In this document: in pieces, positions 1-4,814 of the stretch
Position numbering within the stretch: position 1 is the first letter of the stretch
How the letters are laid out: every line of letters begins with the position of its first letter
DNA from: Streptomyces violaceus
GTDB taxonomy: Bacteria > Actinomycetota > Actinomycetes > Streptomycetales > Streptomycetaceae
Reading direction: 5' to 3'
Length of the DNA stretch: 5,211 bases
Assembly (NCBI GenBank): GCA_000715635.1
Contig: KL569126.1
Coordinates: forward strand, 26,067-31,277
The notes under the pieces: model-generated
Seen by the model: the letters and a program-made list of their open reading frames with translations, nothing else
Databases searched by the model: none
What the model was told of the DNA's origin: nothing
Program-made: the position numbers and the translations under genes

Positions 1-37
1 CCTCCCTCGCGCCATCAGAGATGTGTATAAGAGACAG
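1..37. other. Sequencing adaptor contamination (Nextera mosaic end plus 454-type primer tail)
   Basis: Bases 19-37 are AGATGTGTATAAGAGACAG, the exact 19-base Tn5 mosaic end used in Nextera tagmentation. Bases 1-18, cctccctcgcgccatcag, match the 454 adaptor A / early Nextera primer tail lacking its first G. Genomic sequence therefore starts at base 38. Translating through the adaptor produces the artefactual N-terminal peptides MYKRQ and MCIRDS, so any gene model beginning at 21 or 23 has a false start. The identification rests on recognising the known oligonucleotide sequences. Confidence 0.97.
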
Positions 38-643
38 CTCCACGGGAGTGCCGCACCTGCGGGTGCCCTGCCCGCACTCCTGCGGGTGGGCGGAGAAGTA
101 CGCTCAGCGCACCCGTGGGAACGCGCCGGCCGCGGTTTCGCCCGCGTGTCGGCGGTCTGCCTGCACCACGGCCCTTACGCGGCCACCATCACGCCCACCG
201 GCGGCGGCTACCTCGACCTCGCCACGCTCTACCGGAACATGGTCAAGGAACTCGCCGCGCTAGCGGAGGCCGATGTCCTCCAGGTGATGGTCAAGGGCAC
301 CGACTGGATGCCCGGGAGCCTCCTGGTTGACGGCGCGCTCCAGGCCGTGGGCCTGACCCGGGGCCAACTGCCCGCTCGGCTGTTCTGCCCGATGATCGTC
401 GCCGAGACGGGCGCCAAGCTCTCCAAGAGCCTCATCCGCTCCGGGGAGGCGGCGTTGCCCGCAGGCGCCGAACCCTGGATGCTCGACACCCGGAAGTGGC
501 CCGGCAACGTGGGGGAGTTCGCGGACCGCCTGCTGAACCTGGCGGGTCTGCTGCTGTCCCACCCGCGGCACTTCTTCCGCTCGTACTCGGCTGCGGAGCT
601 GTCGCGGCTGATGTCCTTACCCGCAGGGAGCCCGGCTACATGA
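38..643 (+). CDS. Class I aminoacyl-tRNA-synthetase-like protein, C-terminal part (5'-truncated by contig edge)
   Basis: The frame is open from the first genomic base, so the N-terminus is missing; 201 residues remain. The segment GTDWMPGSLLVDGALQAVGL, followed by a hydrophobic strand (ARLFCPMIVAE) and then GAKLSKSLIRSG, mirrors the C-terminal half of a class I synthetase Rossmann (HUP) domain. There a GxD(H/W) turn precedes the helix, and a KMSKS-type loop, here KLSKS at residues 127-131, contacts ATP. The HIGH motif would lie in the missing part. The tail (EPWMLDTRKWPGNVGEFADRL) carries no anticodon-binding domain I recognise, so this may be a stand-alone adenylating or nucleotidyl-transfer enzyme rather than a true tRNA synthetase. 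The stop codon overlaps the start of the ASCH gene (ATGA), implying translational coupling. The KLSKS motif is seen; the family assignment is inferred from motif and pattern only. Confidence 0.6.
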   Translation, partial: LHGSAAPAGALPALLRVGGEVRSAHPWERAGRGFARVSAVCLHHGPYAATITPTGGGYLDLATLYRNMVKELAALAEADVLQVMVKGTDWMPGSLLVDGALQAVGLTRGQLPARLFCPMIVAETGAKLSKSLIRSGEAALPAGAEPWMLDTRKWPGNVGEFADRLLNLAGLLLSHPRHFFRSYSAAELSRLMSLPAGSPAT

Positions 644-993
644 GCACCACCTCAGCCCGCGTCATCGAGCTGAACCTGTACCCCCAGTACTTCGACCTCG
701 TGGCCACCGGCCGCAAGACCCGGGAAGTCCGGGTGATGTACCCGAAGTTCGACGGCCTGGCGGTCGGTGACCTGATCCGGTTCGCCGTGAAGGGCACCGA
801 CCGGTCATGTATGACGCGGGTGACACGCGTTGCCGAGTACGCCTCGTTCGAGGAACTTCTGGACGCCGAAGGGCCATCCCAGGTGAACCCCGAGGCGACC
901 CGTGAGGAGCAACTGGCCAACATCCGGCGCATCTATCCGCCGGACAAGGAACGGCTGGGGTGCCTGGCCATTGGTATCGAGCTGGTCGATTAA
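640..993 (+). CDS. ASCH domain protein
   Basis: A complete 117-residue protein. The start at 640 overlaps the upstream stop codon in an ATGA junction and is preceded by AGGGAG at 625-630, nine bases before the ATG. The ORF stays open to 496, but that extension lies in a different frame over the upstream gene and is rejected. The ASCH signature GxKxxExR is present as GRKTREVR at residues 24-31, following the typical lead-in strand and helix (VIELNLYPQYFDLVATG). Downstream come a short beta-barrel-like core (LAVGDLIRFAVKG, CMTRVTRVAEY) and the SFEELLDAEG helix. ASCH proteins have a PUA-like RNA- or nucleotide-binding barrel; one branch (YqfB) hydrolyses N4-acetylcytidine, with Lys and Glu of this motif implicated. 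Here binding or hydrolysis of a modified nucleoside is inference. A cytosolic product coupled with the synthetase-like gene suggests a joint role in RNA or nucleotide metabolism. Confidence 0.85.
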   Translation: MSTTSARVIELNLYPQYFDLVATGRKTREVRVMYPKFDGLAVGDLIRFAVKGTDRSCMTRVTRVAEYASFEELLDAEGPSQVNPEATREEQLANIRRIYPPDKERLGCLAIGIELVD

Positions 994-1002
994 CCCCATA
1001 CG

Positions 1003-1047
1003 AGGCCCCCGGCCGCCCCTCAAGCGAGGGGGCGGCCGGGGGCCTTT
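1003..1047 (+). terminator. Strong intrinsic terminator after the ASCH gene
   Basis: Bases 1003-1019 pair perfectly with 1029-1045 (17 base pairs, almost all G-C) around a nine-base loop, TCAAGCGAG. A short TTT follows at 1045-1047. It starts ten bases after the ASCH stop codon. A very GC-rich stem with a minimal T run is usual for actinobacterial terminators. It closes the synthetase-like/ASCH transcription unit. Confidence 0.85.
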
Positions 1048-1071
1048 CCGCGTTCCGGACCCGTCGACGAC

Positions 1072-1126
1072 CTGATGCGCCACAGCGCACGAGGATTCGG
1101 CGCTTAATGCGCTCCAACCGCATCAG
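1072..1126. repeat. Nested inverted repeats in the intergenic spacer
   Basis: CTGATGCG at 1072-1079 is the reverse complement of CGCATCAG at 1119-1126. Inside or overlapping it are TGCGC-caca-GCGCA (1076-1089) and GCGC-ttaat-GCGC (1100-1112). These alternatives cannot all form at once, which would fit either a small structured RNA or a regulatory region. The spacer from 1048 to 1332 holds no convincing ORF; the short ORFs there lack a credible ribosome binding site and domain signature. Confidence 0.3.
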
Positions 1127-1299
1127 ACCTCGTACGACACCGCACGTGAACAAGAAGAACCACAACAAAATGAACCCAACCCCTTTGCGGGGTGCGGAAC
1201 GCAGCCCTGCCATCTGATGAGATCAGCCATCGTGGCGGTCAGAACGGCTACCCACCGGATCGGAAGGCGATGCCAGTGCGCTCCCGGAAGGGGCCGACT

Positions 1300-1305
1300 T
1301 AGGAT
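1300..1305 (+). promoter_or_regulatory. Possible -10 box (TAGGAT) for the gene at 1347
   Basis: TAGGAT matches the actinobacterial housekeeping -10 consensus TAnnnT/TAGRRT and lies about 40 bases upstream of the next start codon. No clear TTGAC-like -35 hexamer is visible 17-19 bases upstream, so this is only a candidate. Confidence 0.25.
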
Positions 1306-1332
1306 CACGGAGATGACCAGTCGTCTGTCATG

Positions 1333-1350
1333 CCAAAGGAGCTCCTATGG
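1333..1350 (+). promoter_or_regulatory. Palindrome covering the ribosome binding site and start codon
   Basis: The 18 bases CCAAAGGAGCTCCTATGG form a palindrome broken only by one A/A pair, with AGGAGCTCCT perfect at its centre. The left arm contains the Shine-Dalgarno sequence AAAGGAG (1335-1341), and the right arm runs into the ATG at 1347. SD-to-start spacing is five bases. It fixes the start of the 1347 gene and could serve as a repressor operator or allow intermolecular RNA pairing. That role is inference. Confidence 0.5.
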
Positions 1351-1814
1351 CCGAGCTTGTCCGGCAGCAACACCTTGATGCGGATGTGGGCCATCACGGC
1401 TTCGGGCTTCAGGAGTCCGATGACGGTGATCTGCCCGTCCCCTTCCCTGACGACTTCACGCAGGGCGTGTTCCTGAACGACTTCCCGGGGCGCCTCGACA
1501 TCTTCAGTGGCGGCCACACGCATACCGCTGCGGTCACCGTGCAGGTGTGGGACGGCGAGCCGCCCGAGCAAGATTCTTCGCGGTGGGACGAGCAGGCTGA
1601 GGCCTACTTCGAGTCGACCAGTGGTGAAGTGGCCGTGTGGTCCATGAGCTTGGGGCGCGCCGATGACGTGATCACGCTTGCCGACTCGGGGGGCTCCTGG
1701 CGGGTCCGGGTGAGCTGTGCTGGGCGCAGCGAAGCTGCAGCACTGTCGGAGCAGGAGGGTACGGGCGAAGGCGTGGAGAGGTACCTCGTGCAGTTCTGGC
1801 CCGCATCGGCCTGA
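1347..1814 (+). CDS. Hypothetical acidic protein, conserved-looking Streptomyces type
   Basis: This is a 155-residue protein that I do not recognise as a named family. The start is fixed by AAAGGAG five bases upstream of the ATG. It has no signal peptide and no membrane segment, and the composition is acidic (many D/E, especially residues 22-36 and 70-90), so it should be cytosolic. It reads as a compact beta-rich fold. The pattern TAAVTVQVWDGEPP (60-73), GEVAVWSMS (93-101), SWRVRVSCAGRSEAA (117-131) and EGVERYLVQFWP (141-152) suggests repeated antiparallel strands with aromatic residues. The same alternation of VQVW, W-x-VRV-x-C-x-GR and VERYLVQFWP resembles uncharacterised actinobacterial proteins of this size. 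It converges with the nuclease gene, with only 53 bases between their stop codons. An immunity-type partner for that nuclease would be guesswork, as the genes are convergent rather than co-transcribed. Confidence 0.75.
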   Translation: MAELVRQQHLDADVGHHGFGLQESDDGDLPVPFPDDFTQGVFLNDFPGRLDIFSGGHTHTAAVTVQVWDGEPPEQDSSRWDEQAEAYFESTSGEVAVWSMSLGRADDVITLADSGGSWRVRVSCAGRSEAAALSEQEGTGEGVERYLVQFWPASA

Positions 1815-1826
1815 ACACGGACCAGG

Positions 1827-1858
1827 GGCGGGGGCGCCGATAGTCCGACGCCCCCGCC
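1827..1858. terminator. Bidirectional-type terminator between convergent genes
   Basis: GGCGGGGGCG (1827-1836) pairs perfectly with CGCCCCCGCC (1849-1858) around a 12-base loop. It sits between two convergent stop codons, 13 bases after one and 10 bases after the other. There is no T run on either strand. The position makes a shared terminator the simplest reading. Confidence 0.7.
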
Positions 1859-1867
1859 GTCGGCACG

Positions 1868-3277
1868 TCAGGAGACGATCTTCACGATGAAGCCGTCTTC
1901 CATTCCGTCGATGACCCGGTTCTTGGCGTAGAAGCTGAGAAGCAGGCTGCCGCCCGCACCGTTGTCTGCCTCTGCGATCGGTTTCACGGAGAAGTTGAAT
2001 TTCTTCGCGTCCGCGTCGTAGTCGTGCTCCGCGGCGCCCTCATAGGTGGTGGCGAAGGGGTACTCGTCGCACTCGCGGGTGCCACCGTGGGTGTAGTTGG
2101 CGCCCCAGTATCGCTTGCACTGCTTGACCGCCGCCTTGCGGTTGTCGTCCTTGCGCGTCTTGTTGACCAATCGGTGCAGCGGCTGGTCGGGCGTCTGACC
2201 GGGCACCTTTTTCGCCGACATGTACGGCTTCGTGTCCGCCGGCTTCGTGAACGCCGTCTTGATGTGCTGAGCCACCGCACGCTCCTTGGCGCCGGCCTTC
2301 GTGCTGTAGCTCAGCATTCCGATGTAGGCGAACGAGGCTGCGCCCCTCTTGTCAGGGTTGCCACCGCCGGTGGAGTTCGCCAGGTACTTGGCGGCGTCCC
2401 AGCGCGGCGGCAGGAAGAACAGGTCGCCCTTGAGGTCGCCGGTGAGCTTGGCGTTGGGTGGCGGTGTGATGGTGATGGACGGCTGGTAGATGGCGGCGAT
2501 CAGATCCGTGGTGCCGGCACTGCCCTGCCCGGGCTTGGCGTTGACGGTTTCGTTGAACGCGCGCAGCACCTTGAGTTCGGCGAAGGTCTTCGTTCCGGGC
2601 ATGCTGCCGCCCCGGGTGTAGCGGACCGTGGACGGCCAGCTGTTGGGAATCTTCCCCTTGGTGTCGATCTTCATCGCGGGCGCCTCGGTGGTGCCCTGCG
2701 AGTCCATGTCGGTGAAGTAGTACTTGAAGTTGATCGTGCGGCTGTTCTTGGCGATCGTTCCCACGACCCGGACGTTGAACATGCTCACGCCGGAGGGCCT
2801 GCCGTTGACGAGCCAGGTCTGCACGAACGAGGCACCCGAACAGGCCGCGAACCGGGACGTGAAGTAGAACTTGTTGGTGGTGCCCAGACCCTTCTTGCAC
2901 TGGTCGAGTGTCATCGTGCGGGCCGGTTCCGGAGCCGCGATCATAGGCGTCGGCGAGGCGGTTGAATCGACAGGTGCGGTGCGGGAGGGCTGGGTCGCCA
3001 GCCGCGCATACGACGCCGCAGGGCCAACCGTCTCGTGCGGCAACTGCGCGATCGGCTCCGCGTTACGGGCGATGTCCCGCAGACGTTCCATGCCGTGCTC
3101 GCTCTGCAACTCCTCGAGCGATGGCGTCGCTGAGCCAATCGGTAGGACGTATGACTCAACCTCAAGATCAGCCGACGCGTCTGCCTGCGCCGTAGACGGC
3201 ACGGCCGACAGCAGGGCGACCGCGGTCGCCATAGTGAGCGCCTGTCTGCCGGCGCGCCTGAGCCACGGTATGTGCAT
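1868..3277 (-). CDS. Secreted NucA/NucB-type deoxyribonuclease
   Basis: A 469-residue protein from the preferred start at 3277. An ATG at 3295 would add six residues, but it has no ribosome binding site, whereas 3277 has GGGGG five bases upstream. The N-terminus is a Sec signal peptide: basic RRAGRQ, a hydrophobic core (ALTMATAVALLSAVPS) and a likely cut after AQA. A proline/serine/threonine-rich stretch follows, then a central region rich in beta strands (QTWLVNGRPSGVSMFNVRVV, TINFKYYFTDMDS). The last 85 residues carry the NucA/NucB domain signature: CKRYWG, then RECDEYPFATTYEGAAE (residues about 401-417), then IAEADNGAGGS. These match the DEWPxA...EGG...ADNxGAGS pattern of Bacillus NucB, a metal-dependent extracellular DNase. 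Cysteines at TLDQC, FAAC, KQC and REC suggest two disulfides, as in an exported protein. Likely roles are nutrient DNA degradation, biofilm control or interbacterial competition (inferred). Monocistronic. Confidence 0.85.
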   Translation of the reverse strand: MHIPWLRRAGRQALTMATAVALLSAVPSTAQADASADLEVESYVLPIGSATPSLEELQSEHGMERLRDIARNAEPIAQLPHETVGPAASYARLATQPSRTAPVDSTASPTPMIAAPEPARTMTLDQCKKGLGTTNKFYFTSRFAACSGASFVQTWLVNGRPSGVSMFNVRVVGTIAKNSRTINFKYYFTDMDSQGTTEAPAMKIDTKGKIPNSWPSTVRYTRGGSMPGTKTFAELKVLRAFNETVNAKPGQGSAGTTDLIAAIYQPSITITPPPNAKLTGDLKGDLFFLPPRWDAAKYLANSTGGGNPDKRGAASFAYIGMLSYSTKAGAKERAVAQHIKTAFTKPADTKPYMSAKKVPGQTPDQPLHRLVNKTRKDDNRKAAVKQCKRYWGANYTHGGTRECDEYPFATTYEGAAEHDYDADAKKFNFSVKPIAEADNGAGGSLLLSFYAKNRVIDGMEDGFIVKIVS

Positions 3278-3300
3278 CAAAACCCCCGAACTCATGCGAA

Positions 3301-3317
3301 TCGAATCGATGATTCGA
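3301..3317. promoter_or_regulatory. Palindromic operator-like site upstream of the nuclease gene
   Basis: TCGAATC (3301-3307) and GATTCGA (3311-3317) are perfect inverted copies separated by GAT. CGAAT also occurs in tandem at 3297-3301 and 3302-3306. The site lies 24-40 bases upstream of the nuclease start, within the expected leader or promoter, and opposite the weak divergent ORF at 3349. A dimeric repressor could bind here; no particular regulator is indicated. A clear -10/-35 pair for the nuclease gene is not visible. Confidence 0.4.
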
Positions 3318-3348
3318 ATGTGTGGTCGAGGGAAGGTCTATCGGTCGG

Positions 3349-3474
3349 ATGATCGTACGCATGGGCGACACGCCGCATTTGACGCGATCAGGACTGCTGA
3401 TGGCCGAGATCGACTTTTACACCGAGCAGGCGTGGGCGCCGGTCTGCTGGGTCACCGACTGCACAGGGCGCTGA
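3349..3474 (+). CDS. Small ORF, possible 5' remnant of a gene divergent from the nuclease
   Basis: The 41 codons begin MIVRMGDTPHLTRSGLLMAE and continue through IDFYTEQAWAPVCWVTD to a TGA at 3472-3474. GGGAAGG at 3330-3336 is a possible but distant ribosome binding site; an internal ATG at 3361 has none. The amino-acid make-up looks protein-like (amphipathic helix, aromatic strand), and the ORF ends just before the mobile-element relics. It may therefore be the surviving start of a gene cut by IS insertion. I do not recognise the family, and it may not be expressed. Confidence 0.3.
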   Translation: MIVRMGDTPHLTRSGLLMAEIDFYTEQAWAPVCWVTDCTGR

Positions 3475-3518
3475 CCGGCGCCATGCCCAGCGCTCCGGTC
3501 GTCAGCACCCTCACCCGC

Positions 3519-3677
3519 GAGTGTGACGACCGGTCCCCGCCGCCGCTCGGAACGACGGATCAAGGCCGCAACCTCCCCCGCGAGACGTCACTGCGGGCCT
3601 TCGACTTCGACGCGAACGCTAGCGTCGATCCGGCGGTCATCCACACCCTGGCGACCTGCGAGTGGGTCAAGAAGGGG
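3519..3677 (+). pseudogene. istB: istB fragment (IS21-family helper ATPase), truncated and frameshifted
   Basis: ECDDRS (3519-3536), then RRRSERRIKAA in the next frame (3538-3570), then LPRETSLRAFDFDANASVDPAVIH...CEWVKKG back in the first frame (3573-3677). Together these rebuild the region of IS21 IstB just before its Walker A motif, where intact proteins continue with QPLCLIGDSGTGKSH. The AAA+ ATPase core is entirely missing: homology ends at KKG, and the sequence switches to the opposite-strand transposase relic. Two compensating single-base frameshifts lie at a CCCC run (3535-3538) and a CC run (3572-3573). IstB assists IstA in target capture; this relic cannot. The family call is by recalled motif. 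Confidence 0.75.
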
Positions 3678-4160
3678 CGCGTCACCGGTCCGCCTGTGAG
3701 AACGAAGGCGAGGGGCCGGCAGTGGGCATCGGCTGCGAGGTGAACCTTCGTGGTCAGTCCGCCCCGGGACCGGCCGATGGCATGGTCGTCCGGCTCCCCG
3801 GCCGGGGCCCCCTTTTGCGGGCCCCGGCTGCGTGCTGGTGGGCACGCACGATCGTGGAGTCCACCGAGACAGCCCAGTTCAGTTCCTCGTCGGCGTCCGC
3901 CTGGGCCATGAGCGCGGGGAACACACGCTCCCAGGTTCCGTCGATGGCCCACATACGAAGCCGGTTGTAGACACCCCGCCAGTCGCCGTACTTCTCGGGC
4001 AAGTGGACCCACTGCGATCCGGTCTGGAACTTCCAGGCGATCGCATCGATCACCTCGCGGTGATCCCGCCACCGGCCACCCCGCTTCGGCGTCCGGTCAG
4101 GGAGCAACGGCTCGATCCGCGCCCACTGCGCGGCGGTTAACGGCAAGTCCGTGGAGGCGG
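3675..4160 (-). pseudogene. IS5-family transposase, N-terminal 60%, frameshifted and 3'-truncated
   Basis: Reading on the - strand from about 4160, the order is LPLTAAQWARIEPLLPDRTP, KRGGRWRDHREVIDAIAWKF, then GSQWVHLPEKYGDWRGVYNR. This is the N-terminal domain of Streptomyces IS5-family (IS427-like) transposases. The first catalytic aspartate is in AVSVDSTIVRAHQH. After GARKRG the frame breaks at a C run (3808-3812 on the + strand, one base short). It resumes as APAGEPDDHAIGRSRGGLTTKVHLAADAHCRPLAFVLTGG, then a small deletion and GDAP. There the homology ends at about 3675, so the second Asp and the Glu of the DDE triad, and the C-terminal TIYLAGLHIAGIF segment, are absent. It is non-functional as it stands. 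The upstream ORF extension to 4605 is not part of the original transposase. Confidence 0.85.
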
Positions 4161-4225
4161 GAGCGTCACCGGCCTGGGCGGCGGTGAGGACGAACGCCAG
4201 CGGCCGGCACCGGCCGTCGGCCGTG
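4161..4225. repeat. Diverged direct repeat of 3676-3740
   Basis: Both copies read in the same direction: GCGTCACCGG, then (3'-ward) GAG-A/G-ACGAA-G/C-GC, GGCCGGCA and a shared (G/C)GTGAA end. They correspond to the duplicated transposase segment (PLAFVLT and flanks on the - strand). Copy 3676-3740 lacks a few bases between the two arms. The copies flank the transposase N-terminal relic and are about 485 bases apart. Confidence 0.65.
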
Positions 4226-4235
4226 AAGGCGGTCA
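4161..4235 (-). pseudogene. Second, internal IS5-family transposase fragment
   Basis: Immediately upstream (- strand) of the transposase N-terminus, the frame reads FTADGRCRPLAFVLTAAQAGDAPA. This is another version of the HLAADAHCRPLAFVLTGG...GDAP segment found near the 3' end of the adjacent relic. In family members it lies after the first catalytic aspartate, so here it precedes the domain it should follow. It is therefore a piece of a second transposase copy fused in frame to the start of the first, left by nested insertion or recombination. The long single ORF 3754-4605 is a chimera of such pieces. Confidence 0.7.
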
Positions 4236-4240
4236 GCAGT

Positions 4241-4416
4241 TCTACGGCACGGTTGGTGGGCGTGGGGACGTGGTCCTTGTCGGGTGATGCCTGAGGCGGT
4301 GGAGAGGGCGTGCGGTCGGCGGTCTCGGCTTGCCACAGCGGGAGGAAGAAGGAGGGTTCTCCGTCCAGGACCTGGACGAGGCGTTCGATTTTCAGCCAAC
4401 CTGCTATTGCCTGATA
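4241..4416. other. Non-coding or decayed region upstream of the transposase relics
   Basis: The - strand frame stays open and reads QAIAGWLKIERLVQVLDGEPSFFLPLWQAETADR (roughly 4305-4410). That cadence, helix then (L/V)DG(E/D)P-x-FF-x-LW, is reminiscent of the C-terminal end of the XRE-type helix-turn-helix domain common in Streptomyces regulators. No proper start, DNA-binding helix pair or ribosome binding site can be identified. It is at most a remnant, and the resemblance is weak. Nothing else is recognisable here. Confidence 0.25.
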
Positions 4417-4443
4417 TTGGCACCCGTCGTTCGTGAGTGCCAA
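4417..4443. promoter_or_regulatory. CIRCE-like inverted repeat (HrcA operator type)
   Basis: TTGGCACCC (4417-4425), nine bases, then GAGTGCCAA (4435-4443). Arm length, N9 spacing and sequence match the CIRCE element TTAGCACTC-N9-GAGTGCTAA at 15 of 18 arm positions. The two arms are complementary except for one position. HrcA binds CIRCE to repress groES/groEL and hrcA-dnaJ operons. No chaperone gene is visible on either side: relics lie to the left, and a small membrane protein starts 372 bases to the right. It is either an orphan operator stranded by rearrangement or a coincidence. Confidence 0.45.
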
Positions 4444-4814
4444 CCGTAATGATGTGGGGCTTAAGGCTGAGCACTCTTCGGCTGCCCTCGAAGAGCAACC
4501 CGCGCAGCGGGCCCAAGTGAGGAACAGGACGATGCTGGAGGGTGCGCTGGTAGCGGGCGAATGTATCGCCCGAGCCGCCATGTGCAACAAGTAGATGTAA
4601 TCCACACCTCAACAGGACGATGTCGACTCGCTGCATCATCAGGAAGCGGCCCCCCGCTCACGACGGAGGGCCGCTGATCGATGACCGTCCCGATCGAGGA
4701 GGAATCATCAACATCCAGCCTACGCGGCGAGAATCCGCTCAGCCGCCTGCAGCCAGCCCGACGAACCGCATCAGCCTCCCAGGTCCTCTCACAGTCGCAG
4801 GTGGTGGCGGAATC
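4444..4814. other. Intergenic region without a convincing gene
   Basis: The - strand ORFs here overlap one another in different frames and carry no recognisable domain. On the + strand, a 20-codon ORF at 4532-4594 (MLEGALVAGECIARAAMCNK) has AGGA nearby at 4525-4528 but no other support. A perfect Shine-Dalgarno string, GAGGAGGAATC (about 4695-4707), is followed by ATC rather than ATG, so it starts nothing obvious. The only other structure is the hairpin at 4646-4674. Confidence 0.5.
4646..4674. terminator. GC-rich hairpin, possible terminator
   Basis: GCGGCCC (4646-4652) pairs with GGGCCGC (4668-4674), and the stem can extend inward past one mismatch with CC/GG (4654-4655 with 4665-4666). 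No T run follows. It could end a transcript entering from either side or be structural in the leader of the 4815 gene. Confidence 0.35.

Larger units (their letters stand above)
3519..4235. mobile_element. Composite of degenerate IS21 and IS5-family relics
   Basis: Three fragments abut. They are an istB piece (+), a truncated IS5-family transposase (-) and an internal piece of a second IS5-family transposase (-). The istB and transposase pieces meet tail to tail at about 3675. I could find neither terminal inverted repeats nor target duplications bounding any of them, in line with deletion of the element ends. The segment contains no working transposition gene. Confidence 0.75.

Noticed and set aside
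21..263. ORFs starting at 21 and 23 with MCIRDS/MYKRQ N-termini
   Set aside because: The start codons lie inside the Nextera mosaic end. Only the frame from base 38 is genomic, and only the frame ending at 643 looks like protein.
496..639. 48-codon N-terminal extension of the ASCH protein
   Set aside because: It overlaps the synthetase-like gene in another frame and is low-complexity. The ATG at 640 has a ribosome binding site and matches normal ASCH length.
1179..1193. ACCCC-tttgc-GGGGT hairpin as a terminator
   Set aside because: Only five pairs and no T run, in a spacer with no gene ending nearby.
2024..2965. 313-codon + strand ORF
   Set aside because: It is the antisense shadow of the nuclease gene: repetitive R/G/V/L composition, no ribosome binding site and no domain.
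2871..3743. 290-codon + strand ORF as one protein
   Set aside because: It begins antisense to the nuclease and only happens to run into the istB relic. Only the segment from about 3519 has homology.
3754..4605. 283-codon - strand ORF as an intact transposase
   Set aside because: It joins unrelated upstream sequence, an internal fragment of one transposase and the N-terminus of another. It lacks two of the three DDE residues.
4620..4814. 65-codon N-terminal extension of the small membrane protein
   Set aside because: It is proline/arginine-rich without domain character. The 54-residue form has its own ribosome binding site and a sensible membrane topology.
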